The notes: generated by a model not told the origin, from the sequence alone. A DNA stretch of 49,949 bases from an uncultured Planctomycetota bacterium (GCA_903901045.1 CAIUPP010000037.1:1-49949), one strand, 5' to 3'; positions 16,883 through 26,786 are shown, counted from the first letter of the stretch. Translations and numbers: made by a program.

Positions 16883-19051
16883 TTAGCGAGTGGTCGTGAG
16901 TCCTCGCGACTCTTCCGATCCCGCAACGATGCGACCGTGGACGCCGACCTTGAGCTGTTCGCCAGCCAGCGGCAGCGCCCCAGCATCGGGGCGTGCGCCA
17001 TCCTTGGGGCGTAAAGGGTCCATCCATTCCGCGGGGAGCACGATGCCAAGTCCAACGGCCGGACTGTCCTTTTGCAGGCGATAGTCGTTGTCGCCATCGC
17101 GAAGGCGAGTAACATGGACGGGCTTGAGGAACTTCGGATCGGCCGCGACCGAACAGGACTCCCATCCTGCAGGATAGTTCTTCTTATTCGCCTCGGAGAG
17201 CGGATGAGTGCGCGCCTTTTCCAGGAAATCGGCGCGAGGCGGCTTCCCTTCGGTGACGTCCCAGTGGACGTTGCCGTCAATCTGAAGATCCGCCTGCTTT
17301 GCCTCCAGGTAGATGCCTGGATACCCCTTGGCCTCCGAATCGTAGTACACGTAAATGTTGTTGAAGACCCGCCGGGTCATGTCCGGGCCCGTACTTTGGA
17401 TCATGCTTCCGGCGTAAGCGCCGTTGGGGTGGTTCATCGGGATGATACAGGTGTTCTGGTAGAAGTACATGCGTTCGATGGAGAGGAGGTCGCTGCCGTG
17501 GGTCATGAAGGCTTGGGAACCGTCGATGACCATCCCCCCGGGCAGCTTCGGCGTGGGCCGGTTGTACTGGATCGGTCCGCGCATGTCGATGACATTGCGG
17601 AAGACGTAGATGTCTCCGCCGGGTCCGCCCCGGGTATGGGCCGCGATGCCCGTGGTGACGCGGCTGACGACGTTCTGGTAGACATAGAGCTTGTCCGTGA
17701 TCCACGGCGTGGGGCTGCTGATGTAGATGCCGTCATCCTGCATGGCGCCCACCCAGTTATGGTGGAACCGGATGTTCCGGCCGCTGGGGTACACTCCGTC
17801 GTGCCCGTCGGCGAACTCACAGTAGGAAACGTCCCAGTTGTTGTTCAGGGGATAGTAGAAGACCTCGTGTTCATAGCCCCCTTCGGTGGCGAGGACGGCG
17901 TGGGTGTTGAGCCGCGCGATGTGGCGGGCCGGTTCCGGCTTGCTCTTGCGGTCCGGGCCGCCTAGTTCCGGCCGTATCTCTCCGGTTGTGAACGGAGGAT
18001 ACACTTCGCCGTCGTAAGAGTAGAGGCCGTTCTCGCTGCGATAGGCCCAGGGGGGGATGTTCCCGTACACGCCGCAATGCGTCATCTTGAGCGGGCCGGT
18101 CCCTTTCGACCAAATTGTGTACGTCCCGCCGTACATCGTGCAATCCTCGAATTCTACGCCAACGCCGAACTGCATGTGCAGGGTCCTGTACCCGCCGCCG
18201 CGGATCAGGAGGTCCTGAAACCGCACGTACATCCCCTGGCTGATGTAGAGCGGGGTGGAATCGAAGGGGGCGACGACCAGGGGCAGCTTGCGCGGGTCGG
18301 TCTCGCCGGCGTAATTGTCGACGGCGCACTGGGCGCTGTCGGGCAGTTGGATATGCGTGTGGGCCAGGCGCACGTGAATCCGCCCCGTCTCCTTGTCGTA
18401 CCAGATCCCCGGCCCGCAATACTGCGGCTTGACCATGAGTTCGGGATCATTGATCCAAAGTTCATTCGCCGAACGCAGGTCCATCGCATACCAATAGGTC
18501 TGCAATCCCACGTTGGAGTCGCCAAAGAGGCCGACGACGTCGCGGATATTCTTGAAGATTCCGGTGGAAACATACTCCCCGTCAGCGGCCCCCTCCTCCG
18601 TGCAGGGAGTCCAGGCTTCGCGGGGGTTCGTTTGGAATTCCGGGATGCCGCCGTCGAGGATGGCCAGTTCGCCGGGATAGGAGCGGATGGTGATGGGCGC
18701 GTCGGGCATCCCGCGGATGGCGCAATAGACGTTCTCGAAGTAGGTCCCGCCGCGAAGGTAAAGCGTGTCGCCCGCCTTCACCTTCTGGAAGGCATGGTTG
18801 ATCGTCCGCCAGGGGGACTGCTCGGTGCCCGGATTCGCGTCATTGCCCTTCGTGGGATGCACGTAGTATGCCGGGCCCGACGCTTTGGGCCGCGACGAGG
18901 GGAGCGGTTGCGGACGCAGCGGCGCATGCGACCGGCTGGTGACCTCTGAACCCATTGCGTAACCTCCTGTCGGACTGACGCTCGCGCCCTCTCTCTGATA
19001 GGCACCACAGCCCGCCAGGATGAGCGCTGCCACGGCAATGCATCGAATCAT
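16883..19051 (-). CDS. Secreted right-handed parallel beta-helix lipoprotein (DUF1565-like start)
   Basis: This 722-aa protein begins with a lipoprotein signal; the lipobox L12-A-G-C15 predicts attachment to the membrane. From about residue 60 it has the DUF1565-type opening YYVHPTKGNDANPGT.. PWRTINHA, then repeated short strands with N/D-rich turns (FEDCTMYGGTYT, YVYQNVVSRVTTGI, FRNVIDMRG) typical of pectate-lyase-like beta-helices. Such proteins bind or cleave polysaccharides; no catalytic triad can be assigned by eye. GGGAGGAAC precedes the ATG. It sits among exported glycan-related proteins. Its 3' end is duplicated downstream of the next gene. Confidence 0.85.
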   Translation of the reverse strand: MIRCIAVAALILAGCGAYQREGASVSPTGGYAMGSEVTSRSHAPLRPQPLPSSRPKASGPAYYVHPTKGNDANPGTEQSPWRTINHAFQKVKAGDTLYLRGGTYFENVYCAIRGMPDAPITIRSYPGELAILDGGIPEFQTNPREAWTPCTEEGAADGEYVSTGIFKNIRDVVGLFGDSNVGLQTYWYAMDLRSANELWINDPELMVKPQYCGPGIWYDKETGRIHVRLAHTHIQLPDSAQCAVDNYAGETDPRKLPLVVAPFDSTPLYISQGMYVRFQDLLIRGGGYRTLHMQFGVGVEFEDCTMYGGTYTIWSKGTGPLKMTHCGVYGNIPPWAYRSENGLYSYDGEVYPPFTTGEIRPELGGPDRKSKPEPARHIARLNTHAVLATEGGYEHEVFYYPLNNNWDVSYCEFADGHDGVYPSGRNIRFHHNWVGAMQDDGIYISSPTPWITDKLYVYQNVVSRVTTGIAAHTRGGPGGDIYVFRNVIDMRGPIQYNRPTPKLPGGMVIDGSQAFMTHGSDLLSIERMYFYQNTCIIPMNHPNGAYAGSMIQSTGPDMTRRVFNNIYVYYDSEAKGYPGIYLEAKQADLQIDGNVHWDVTEGKPPRADFLEKARTHPLSEANKKNYPAGWESCSVAADPKFLKPVHVTRLRDGDNDYRLQKDSPAVGLGIVLPAEWMDPLRPKDGARPDAGALPLAGEQLKVGVHGRIVAGSEESRGLTTTR
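16887..17002. repeat. Imperfect direct repeat, copy B (partner 15338-15437)
   Basis: This copy covers the last ~110 bp of the intact beta-helix gene. It retains the 18 bp (CGCCCCAGCATCGGGGCG) missing from copy A and has no internal stop, so it is probably the original. Confidence 0.75.
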
Positions 19052-19097
19052 GCGCGAAGTTCCTCCCTTTATGAGCGGTCTTCAGAGGCCCCGCTGC

Positions 19098-21917
19098 CTA
19101 CCACAGATTCTCCGACGTCAGGAATCGTCCGAACATTTCCGTGCCCTTTTTCACCCCAACGTCGTTTCCGCCGATGATGAGTATCATGCCGTGTTTGTAT
19201 GCCGGCAGATATTTGATTGCATATCGGCCCCGGCCGGGGTAAAACTCCGTGATTTCGCCGGGCACGGTCTCCTGGATGATCTGCCGCAGAGGCTCTGATT
19301 CCTTGAACGTGCCGACGAGAACGACCGTCTCCTTCGCGGCCGGGTCCAGCGCGTCAACCACCACGGGCGCAACACCGCCGAGACGTTTCAATTGCTCCGC
19401 CAGCGACTGCGCGGCTTCCGGCATGTCCGTGGAGACGATCCGGCAGGCGGGCCGCCCGTCCTTGACCAGGTACGTGTCGGCATACTTCACGCTCGCCGGG
19501 ACGTTCCCCAGCGCCGCCTTGAGTTGGGTCGTCAGTTCAAAGAGCTTCAGCTTGGCCGCCTCGAACCGTTCTGGCGGCAGATTACGCATGACTCCCAGGA
19601 ACGTCAGATCGTCCCCATACGCGGTGGCCTTGCTATCGTCGACAATCGGGATCAGCGCGTTGGGGGAGCGACCTATCACTTCTTCCAGCCCCTTCTCCGC
19701 CTGCGCAGCGGCGGCCCCCTTGCCATTCTTTCGCGCATAGTCCATCATGCGGTAAAGCGAGGCGAGGTAGCGCCCCTGATAGACGCTCTGCCCGTCCTCG
19801 ACGACCGTCACGGAGTCGAACGGCCCATCCGGCCCGTCGAGAGCGCCCTCCGTATCGTTGTCCCTCCAGCGCACGTACCCATGCACGTGGAATCCGGCGA
19901 AGCGCATGTAGGCCATCAGCCAGCCGACGGAGCCGCCGTCCACCTTGCCCCAGAAACTCGAAGCGGTGCAGCCCCAGAATATATCCTTCGGGTCGAGCGT
20001 CACATTCTTCTCGGCGAGCCATTCGCGGTATGGTTTGGACAGTGTGTTCATCTGCCAGAGGTCGATATCCGGATCGATCTTGGCCGCCGCGCGCGGAAGC
20101 TGCATGAAATCATAAGTGGTGGTGTAGGTCTTAATCCCGGCGGGACGTATCACCCGGGAGTATTTGATGAATTCCTTCACCCCCTCGGCGCCAAACTCAT
20201 CCATAATCTTCGTGTAGACATTGGTGTAGCCACGGTCTTTAAGGTAGGTGGCATATTCGCGCCAGTACCACTGCTCCGCGCGGAGCTTCTCGGGCGTGAG
20301 GTCCCCGTTCTCCGGCGCGAGGTAGTTCATGGAGAAATTAAGCAGCCCTGCGCGGATGGCGCTGTCAAAGTAAATCGTGTCGTATTCGGAGAAATCCAGA
20401 TGCGGCAATTTCTCCCGATTGAGGATCTTCGGATCCTGGTCCGCGGCCTCCTTCCACCGCCGGCCATCCTCCTTGAGCCGGACAAAGTCTTGCAGACAGT
20501 AGCGCCTGTCCACGTCGCTCCAGCTCTGGCCAAAGTCCACCCCCAGCTCCCCCAGGTGCTGCATGTAGTTGACGATCTTCGCGTTATTGTTCTCTTTCGA
20601 GTTCGCAGAAGTCCAGTTTCCGCCCGGCATGCAGAACCAGATGTGCTCGCTTTCGTAGTGCAACAAGTCCGGCTCGGGCTGCCGCAGCGGCCAGACCGTG
20701 ACCTTAACCGGTAGTTTCTGGAGCAGCCTGCCGCCGTCCTTCAGTTCGATGGCCCCGGCATACTCGCCCGGCCGGGCGTCCACGCAACGGAGCTTGACCC
20801 ACCACGTGGTTGTGCCGTTAGCCTCCGCTTTCACCGCCGGACTGCCCACGGGGTCAACATACTGAGGATCCACCAGCCAGTAGCTTGCTTTCGTATAGTC
20901 GGCCCGCGGCTTGTCCTGGACGTACACACTCAGGTCGGAAGCGGGTATCTTCGCACCCCCAGGACCCGCAAGATCGGTGGGGGTGACCGTCAGCGTCCGG
21001 ACGGAAGTTGCGTTGGTGACGAAGAAGGACTTCCAGCAACGTTCCCCCATTCCCGCATTGAAGACCAGCGCCTTCAATTCATCCCCTGCGAGCGGATACG
21101 GCGGAACCTGCGCCATCCCCCCAGTCAGTTTTCCCTTCTGCCACCGCGACCAGACTGCGAATTCCCTGCCGGCCCCCTTCGCCCACTGCTCAATCGCCTC
21201 CGTAGCCGTGGGGAGCGGCAGCGTGGCCGCCAGGTTCCGCCAGACCTGCACCGCCACCGCGGGGAGGTCCTGAAGGATCTGCCCCTGCACGTCGGCCGGC
21301 CAGCCCTGCGGGGTCAGCTTGCCGCCCAGAACGACGACCTCTCCCTTTCCGTACGCATTCACCATCAGGTACGATTCCGTCCCATGGCCGATCACGGAGA
21401 CGCCCGTCGTGACTTCATCGACCCCCCCCGCGCCAACAAGGCCGGAGAGCATCTCCGCAGTCACCCCTTTGGCCAGCGGATGCTCGGGCTTGAGAAGCTG
21501 AGCGCTCTTCGGATCGATGGAGCCGGTCCACCATTTCTTCGCGCCAATCCAGCCCGGAGGCGTGTTGCCGAACAGGGACTGCCCCTCCGTTCCGCTCAGG
21601 ATTAGGATGCCGCCGTTCTGCACCCATTCCTTCAGGCCGTCCACCTCCTCCTTGGGGAAGGCGGCGGCGCTGCCCTCACCCACCAGGATGGCCGATGCGC
21701 GGTTCAACGCGCCCGGCTCAACCGGATAGATCGGCTTGCTTCCATAATTGACGTCGGCGACCAGCCGCAATGGCCAGACGATTTCGTCGTTGAACGTGAT
21801 CGTTTCGTAGCCGCCGAACCACGCTGCGAGCGGCTTGCGCATTTCCTGCGACCAGCCGGGAGCCGCGCACGCGGCGCAGACCACCCATGCGGTCAAGTAC
21901 ACCAGTAACCGCTTCAT
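19098..21917 (-). CDS. Large secreted DUF4091/GH123-like protein
   Basis: This 939-aa protein starts with a signal peptide (MKRLLVYLTAWVVCAACA, probable cleavage near residue 25). Three parts are visible: an N-terminal amidotransferase/ThuA-like domain (about 25-190, with EEVDGLKEWVQNGGILILSG), a central DUF4091/GH123-like barrel (about 400-700) and a C-terminal region resembling the small N-terminal domain of GH20/GH67/GH84 enzymes (about 800-930). In the barrel, D573-E574 of KIMDEFG fits the Asp-Glu pair used by GH123 in substrate-assisted catalysis. The start was set at 21917, where GGAG lies 8 bp upstream and the signal peptide begins. An N-acetylhexosaminide substrate is only a possibility. 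Confidence 0.75.
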   Translation of the reverse strand: MKRLLVYLTAWVVCAACAAPGWSQEMRKPLAAWFGGYETITFNDEIVWPLRLVADVNYGSKPIYPVEPGALNRASAILVGEGSAAAFPKEEVDGLKEWVQNGGILILSGTEGQSLFGNTPPGWIGAKKWWTGSIDPKSAQLLKPEHPLAKGVTAEMLSGLVGAGGVDEVTTGVSVIGHGTESYLMVNAYGKGEVVVLGGKLTPQGWPADVQGQILQDLPAVAVQVWRNLAATLPLPTATEAIEQWAKGAGREFAVWSRWQKGKLTGGMAQVPPYPLAGDELKALVFNAGMGERCWKSFFVTNATSVRTLTVTPTDLAGPGGAKIPASDLSVYVQDKPRADYTKASYWLVDPQYVDPVGSPAVKAEANGTTTWWVKLRCVDARPGEYAGAIELKDGGRLLQKLPVKVTVWPLRQPEPDLLHYESEHIWFCMPGGNWTSANSKENNNAKIVNYMQHLGELGVDFGQSWSDVDRRYCLQDFVRLKEDGRRWKEAADQDPKILNREKLPHLDFSEYDTIYFDSAIRAGLLNFSMNYLAPENGDLTPEKLRAEQWYWREYATYLKDRGYTNVYTKIMDEFGAEGVKEFIKYSRVIRPAGIKTYTTTYDFMQLPRAAAKIDPDIDLWQMNTLSKPYREWLAEKNVTLDPKDIFWGCTASSFWGKVDGGSVGWLMAYMRFAGFHVHGYVRWRDNDTEGALDGPDGPFDSVTVVEDGQSVYQGRYLASLYRMMDYARKNGKGAAAAQAEKGLEEVIGRSPNALIPIVDDSKATAYGDDLTFLGVMRNLPPERFEAAKLKLFELTTQLKAALGNVPASVKYADTYLVKDGRPACRIVSTDMPEAAQSLAEQLKRLGGVAPVVVDALDPAAKETVVLVGTFKESEPLRQIIQETVPGEITEFYPGRGRYAIKYLPAYKHGMILIIGGNDVGVKKGTEMFGRFLTSENLW

Positions 21918-21948
21918 CTGTTGACTCCTTCTCGACCGAGAAACCACA

Positions 21949-23214
21949 CTAGGGCGCAAGCACGCTCGCCACGATGTTGCGCAACGTCACCACCATGTCC
22001 GGCCGGGAGCAGTTGGTGTCGCTGAAGCCGATGAGCTTCCCCTGCCCCACGGGATGAATGAACAGCGCGTTGTTGCCTCTGAGCGGGCTCTCGGTGGAGT
22101 CCACGTTGATGAGTATCTCCTTCTCGTCCACTTTGCCTTCGGCCACGAATCGGGCCATTTCCGGCGGGTACCATTCGAGCTTCATACCGGCTTTCATCCC
22201 CGGCGCCAGGAGCGGCGAGTCCTGGGCGACGACGCCGAAGAAGTGGTCTTCGGGCTTGACGTGCCGGCTCCAGCCCGCGCGGTATCCGCCGGTCCAGGGG
22301 ATCTTGTCCCACGCCGTCCCCTTGCCGGTGGCGAAGTATTGGGCGAATTCGGAGGACATGATGAGGTTGCCGCCGGCGTTCAGATACTCGCCGATCGCCT
22401 CCGCGTCCCCTTCCTTCGAGACCCAGCGCCCGGCCACGATCACGAGCTTGTAGTCCTTCCACTCCTTCGGATTGACCCACTCAGCCTTTTGAACAGCGTC
22501 CACGTTCATTGCCTTGAGGACTTCATAATAAGGCAGGCCAAACGTGCGCATGGATTCATTCACGACCAGCGCATTCCCCTTGCCCTTCAGGTCGCGCGTC
22601 TCGGCGAACATCGGGTGGACCTTTTGCAGTAGGTCCTTGGCTTGTTTGGCGTCCAGGAACTTGAGCGCGGCGTCTCCGGTGACTTTCGCGGCGTCAAAAT
22701 AGACGTGCGGAGTGTAGGTGTCCAGAGGCTCCAGCCAGAGGCAGTTCTCGCTCTTCACCTTGTCGGCTGCGACCTTGAAGCTGAACGTCTGACGATGCTT
22801 CTTCTCCCCCACCTTGGAATTCGCGATGCCGATCAGTGTGTCGTTCCAATAGACCGCCAAGCGTCCATAATCCCACGTGTCCTGCATGCACCATAGGCTG
22901 ACGTCCACGGTCAGCGCCGCCGGCTTGTCCACGGCGATTCCCGCAGCGATCGTGTCCGGCTGCCCCGCTTCTTTGGCGTATTCATTGGGCCGAAGAAGCG
23001 TAATCTCGTCCCCGTCGCCCGGAAGTCCCTTGGCAAACCCACCCGGCTCGAAGGAAAGGTCGTCCACGACAATCTGGTCTGCCTTGAACACATTGCGGCA
23101 CGCCAGATTCTTGCTCCCCGCGATCACGACCTCTCCGGCAAAGGCCGGGGCAAGCCATCCGGCGATCACGAGCACGCCGACCAGAACCCCCAGTTTCGAC
23201 AGTCGCTTCTCCAT
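21949..23214 (-). CDS. Secreted protein with an amidotransferase-like C-terminal domain
   Basis: This 421-aa protein has a signal peptide (MEKRLSKLGVLVGVLVIAG, cleavage after AFA). An N-terminal beta-rich region (about 30-200) with TVDVSLWCMQDTWDYGRLAVYWND resembles carbohydrate-binding sandwiches. The C-terminal part (about 205-421) has KLVIVAGRWVS, EYLNAGGNLIMSS and a final GKLIGFSDTN, like the glutamine-amidotransferase-like folds used in exported saccharide proteins. A catalytic Cys-His pair is not evident. It precedes the DUF4091 gene by 31 bp, and that gene carries a similar domain at its N-terminus, so the two products probably act together. Function unknown. Confidence 0.65.
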   Translation of the reverse strand: MEKRLSKLGVLVGVLVIAGWLAPAFAGEVVIAGSKNLACRNVFKADQIVVDDLSFEPGGFAKGLPGDGDEITLLRPNEYAKEAGQPDTIAAGIAVDKPAALTVDVSLWCMQDTWDYGRLAVYWNDTLIGIANSKVGEKKHRQTFSFKVAADKVKSENCLWLEPLDTYTPHVYFDAAKVTGDAALKFLDAKQAKDLLQKVHPMFAETRDLKGKGNALVVNESMRTFGLPYYEVLKAMNVDAVQKAEWVNPKEWKDYKLVIVAGRWVSKEGDAEAIGEYLNAGGNLIMSSEFAQYFATGKGTAWDKIPWTGGYRAGWSRHVKPEDHFFGVVAQDSPLLAPGMKAGMKLEWYPPEMARFVAEGKVDEKEILINVDSTESPLRGNNALFIHPVGQGKLIGFSDTNCSRPDMVVTLRNIVASVLAP

Positions 23215-23259
23215 GTCAGTCCCTCCGAGAATAATGCAAATAGATGCCGCGCCGACGGA

Positions 23260-25629
23260 CTACCGGCCGGTCTTCTCCATCCGTAATCCAACCAGCTTTG
23301 CTTCTGAGCTTGCGCCAAAGACCACTTCGACGCTGCCATCGGGCATTTTGGCGGCGTCAATCTGCCAGCCGTTGACATCGTAAGCAGCGCTCGTTCCCTC
23401 CACCGTGAACTCATGGCATAGCAACAGCGTTCCATCATGCCGCAGCACATCCAGAAAGTAATGTCCCGGGTTGCCCACTCGCCGAACCAGGGAAAGGATC
23501 TCCGGCTTGCCGTCGCCGTCGACGTCCAGCACCTTAACGCCGGCGCGACTGCATCCCGGCAACTCCGGCAACCCACGGCTCCACATCACCGTGCCATCCC
23601 CGTTCAGAACCCACAGGCAGTCCTCGTCACGAGTATCCGTATCTCCCTCCAGATGGGTCACCGCTGCAACAATTTCCCGCTTGCCGTCGCCATCGAGGTC
23701 CGCCATGGCAATGGCGGAGGCATTGGGGCCGTTGGTGTTTCGTCCGAGCAGCTTGGACCATTTCAACTCGCCCGCATGGTCGAGACAGAAGAGCGTGACA
23801 TTCCCCGCCTGCCAGCTTTCGCCGACGATGCTCGGACGCTCCCTGGCGGCCAGTGCGGCGGCGTCAAGGACATCCACGCTGGACCAGCGGTGCGGACTGA
23901 CCCAGCGCAGCCAGAGCGGCGCACCATCTCCGGCAAAACAATGAATCTGCGCCGAGCAGGTCCCGGCCAGCAGTTCCGGCCGACCATCGTTGTTCAGATC
24001 GGCGGTTGCCACACCGTGCCCGGGGCCGTGGACCGGCGCTTCCCAGAGGAGTTCTCCGTTGCGCCGCAGCACATACAGAGTCCCGACCCGCGAGGGGGAG
24101 CGCTGGAAGTCGCTGATCAGCAGTTCCGCGAAGCCGTCGCCATCCACATCGGCCAGTTTGATGCGGTCCGGCCGGCTGTGCGTCTTGAACGTCCAAAGGA
24201 GATGCCGGTCCCGCCCGTCAAGGGCGGTCACCTGATTGGCCCAGTGCTGGGTGATGACGACGTCCATGACGCCGTCGCCGTTGAGGTCCACAAGCGCGAC
24301 ATCCTGCGGCGATTTCATGTCGGCCTGCCAAGCAAGCGACACGCGGAATGGGAAGGGCTTTTCCGGCGTCCGCGCCGCCAGCGGCGGAGCTTCGCCCGGG
24401 AACTGGACCGGGGTGGACCACTTGTCCAGAAGCATGTCCTGGTAATACAGGCGCGAAACCAGCGCGCACGGACCGGCCATGCCGGGGTTCGCTTTCCACG
24501 ATCCTTGACGGTCAAATGGCACGGAGGGGACGTCTACCGAGCCGAGGTCCGCCAATACGCGGGCATGGACGTCCAGCAGTTCCTGCCGTAGAACAAGGTT
24601 GGCCTGGGATGTCTGCAAGTCACCCCGGATGTGCGTTTCATATGATATCTTCCGGCGCGAAGGCAGCTCCGGGAGTTGATCGATGACGGTTTCCGAGAAG
24701 AAGGCCGGAGTCAGAGCAGACTCTGTCCGCGCTTCGCCGAGTGTTTGGCCGGCCTCCATGAGTTTCGCATGGACTTGGATCGTCCGGTAGAACTCCGACG
24801 TCTTCGGCGCCAGGTTGACGTAAATGGAGGAGACCGCATTGGGGGAAAGGATGACGCCGCGCGTCGCCATCGAAGGAGCAATCCCATTTCCCGACACTGC
24901 CAGCGTCAGTTGGGCCGGCCGCGCGCACGAAAGCCCATTGGACACTTTCACTCTACAGAGTCCGGCTTGAAGGAGGAATGGGTCCAGAAAGTCCACGCTT
25001 CGGAGCGCGACTTTGTCTTCCGCGCCCGCAGGTCTTTCCAAAGCCGCCTGCGTGACGCGAATGTCGTCCAGGTCAAACAATGCATCGCCGCCAAGCCATA
25101 GTACCCGGCAGCGGAAGGCGTATGCGTGGCCGGAGTTCAGCGTCAGACCCCGGACCCCGAAAGTCCTCCAGTTCCCAGTCAGGAACTGGGTGGAGGTTCT
25201 CAGCAAGGTAAGGACGTCGGCTTGGTCGGTTTCGTCGTAGAGGGCAATCTCAACCGGGACAGGGCCGCCATGCTCGTCAAAGTGCGAACCGGGATTCGTA
25301 ATCCGGTTCTTGCGGATGCTGAAGGAGACATCGACGGGCCCGGCAGGAGCGACGAAGGTGGGGCGAAGCCGCCAACTGTGCTGTCGGCAGGGTGTGCTTT
25401 CGATGCCCCAGACGCGGTAGGCGAACCGGCCGGAGGCGGGGGATTCGTCGGTCAGCCCCTCGACCAGCTTGCCGGCCGTCCCCTCTTCCACCGACGGGGT
25501 GAGGTCACCCTCAAAGTCCTGGTTCGCGACGAACGTGGCGGGTTGGGCGGAAGAGTCCGGTCCGGCGGCAGCCAGCATGCAGATACCTCCAACCGCAAGC
25601 ACGTAACCCGCCCTGCACACGCGCTTCAT
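23260..25629 (-). CDS. Secreted FG-GAP/VCBS-repeat beta-propeller protein
   Basis: This 789-aa protein has an N-terminal signal peptide and two or three beta-sandwich domains in the first ~440 residues. These are followed by at least five calcium-binding FG-GAP/VCBS motifs: DLNGDGVMD, DVDGDGFAE, DLNNDGRPE, DLDGDGKRE and DVDGDGKPE. Such repeats build a seven-bladed propeller used for adhesion or ligand binding. GAGGGAGC lies 8 bp before the ATG. It is the first exported product after the GntR regulator and could bind the polymer processed by the proteins that follow. No enzymatic motif is seen. Confidence 0.85.
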   Translation of the reverse strand: MKRVCRAGYVLAVGGICMLAAAGPDSSAQPATFVANQDFEGDLTPSVEEGTAGKLVEGLTDESPASGRFAYRVWGIESTPCRQHSWRLRPTFVAPAGPVDVSFSIRKNRITNPGSHFDEHGGPVPVEIALYDETDQADVLTLLRTSTQFLTGNWRTFGVRGLTLNSGHAYAFRCRVLWLGGDALFDLDDIRVTQAALERPAGAEDKVALRSVDFLDPFLLQAGLCRVKVSNGLSCARPAQLTLAVSGNGIAPSMATRGVILSPNAVSSIYVNLAPKTSEFYRTIQVHAKLMEAGQTLGEARTESALTPAFFSETVIDQLPELPSRRKISYETHIRGDLQTSQANLVLRQELLDVHARVLADLGSVDVPSVPFDRQGSWKANPGMAGPCALVSRLYYQDMLLDKWSTPVQFPGEAPPLAARTPEKPFPFRVSLAWQADMKSPQDVALVDLNGDGVMDVVITQHWANQVTALDGRDRHLLWTFKTHSRPDRIKLADVDGDGFAELLISDFQRSPSRVGTLYVLRRNGELLWEAPVHGPGHGVATADLNNDGRPELLAGTCSAQIHCFAGDGAPLWLRWVSPHRWSSVDVLDAAALAARERPSIVGESWQAGNVTLFCLDHAGELKWSKLLGRNTNGPNASAIAMADLDGDGKREIVAAVTHLEGDTDTRDEDCLWVLNGDGTVMWSRGLPELPGCSRAGVKVLDVDGDGKPEILSLVRRVGNPGHYFLDVLRHDGTLLLCHEFTVEGTSAAYDVNGWQIDAAKMPDGSVEVVFGASSEAKLVGLRMEKTGR

Positions 25630-25703
25630 GACCGCAATGCTCCCTCAATCCCCAGTCCTTGCGCCGCGATACTTTCAGCGGAACCGGACGGGTAGTCGCA
25701 CAC

Positions 25704-26711
25704 CTATGGGCTTTTCGGCGGGATCAACACCTGATGCGGCGGACGGCGGCCGGCGATGGCCTCGAACAGCATGTTCACAGCCTGCTCGCCCAGAACGTCC
25801 TGAAAGCCGACGACATCCATACGCGGGGAGACCTCCACCTGCAACGGCCCCTGATCAAGGACGCCCAGCACGGGGTGTGTCTTCAAGGCGTCGTTCTGAT
25901 AGTAGAATTGCAGCAGCGGATAGAAGCAGCCTTGTTCCACCACGAGCGCGTCGCACTTATCACCGTTGCGCGCAAAGAACTCACCGAAGTCCTCGAAGCG
26001 ACGGTCCTTTCGGCACCAGACGACCGCACTCTCATCGCCCGGCAGGCCGAGATCCTTCAGAGCGTCATGGTAGCCCCGATCTATCTCGCCGGCCAACAGG
26101 TACGTTCGCGCGCCGTTCACCAGGCCAATGCGGCTGCACCCTCGCAATCGCAGGCGCTCCACAAGCATCCGCGCCCCCTGCGCCAAGTCCGGCAGAATGG
26201 AGAGCACCGGCCTCTTCGATGCGCACAGGCCGATGACCGCCGTCGGAATGTGCATCATCTCCAGGAATTCCAGCCAGGAATCATCCACGTGGCCGCTGAT
26301 GAGCGCGCCACTGACGCCGGAAAGTTGGCCGATGACGACATCGCTCGGGCGCTCGCCTGCGTGAATGAATTTCAGGTCGTGACGCCGCATCTGCGCCGCC
26401 TTGCGCAATTCGTCCACCATTTGCTCATAAATCGGCGTCGGGCTATTGACCAGCAGGAAAGCGACCGTCCCCAGACTCTGGCCGCTGGTGGGGTCTCGCT
26501 TGACGAACGTTCCCTTTCCCTGCGTCCTCTGAACCACGCCCTGCCGTGACAATTCTGCCATCGCCCGCTGGACGGTGATGAGGCCAACGCCCAACGTGCG
26601 CGCCATTTCGCGCTCGGGCATCAGTTGCCCGCCCTCACCGATGCTGTCGCGCGCGATCAGATTGAGAACGTGGTGTTCCACGCGCGTCGTTTTCGTGAAC
26701 CGATTCGGCAT
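25704..26711 (-). CDS. GntR-family regulator with LacI/periplasmic-binding-type effector domain
   Basis: This 335-aa protein has an N-terminal winged helix-turn-helix (about 10-75; MPEREMARTLGVGLITVQRA then QGKGTFV, the GntR signature). It is followed by a sugar-binding type I periplasmic-binding fold (about 90-330). This architecture, related to AraR, usually represses sugar-use genes until a sugar binds. The start at 26711 was preferred over an upstream GTG because GGAGCAG precedes it. It lies within the minus-strand run it may control; candidate operators are the dyad at 28215-28230 and the hairpin at 26734-26764. The ligand is unknown. Confidence 0.9.
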   Translation of the reverse strand: MPNRFTKTTRVEHHVLNLIARDSIGEGGQLMPEREMARTLGVGLITVQRAMAELSRQGVVQRTQGKGTFVKRDPTSGQSLGTVAFLLVNSPTPIYEQMVDELRKAAQMRRHDLKFIHAGERPSDVVIGQLSGVSGALISGHVDDSWLEFLEMMHIPTAVIGLCASKRPVLSILPDLAQGARMLVERLRLRGCSRIGLVNGARTYLLAGEIDRGYHDALKDLGLPGDESAVVWCRKDRRFEDFGEFFARNGDKCDALVVEQGCFYPLLQFYYQNDALKTHPVLGVLDQGPLQVEVSPRMDVVGFQDVLGEQAVNMLFEAIAGRRPPHQVLIPPKSP

Positions 26712-26733
26712 GCTTCTGCTCCATTTACACACC

Positions 26734-26764
26734 GGTTCGCGGAGGAGTGACTCCTCCGCGAACC
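26734..26764 (-). terminator. Long perfect stem-loop between the prepilin-like and GntR genes
   Basis: Arms of 14 bp (GGTTCGCGGAGGAG / CTCCTCCGCGAACC) enclose a 3-nt loop. It begins 22 bp after the prepilin-like stop codon and ends 22 bp before the GntR start. No T-tract follows on either strand, so it is more likely a 3'-end stabiliser or partial attenuator of the upstream message than a full terminator. An operator role is also possible. Confidence 0.6.
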
Positions 26765-26786
26765 GTGATCGATCTGTCTAACCGGC

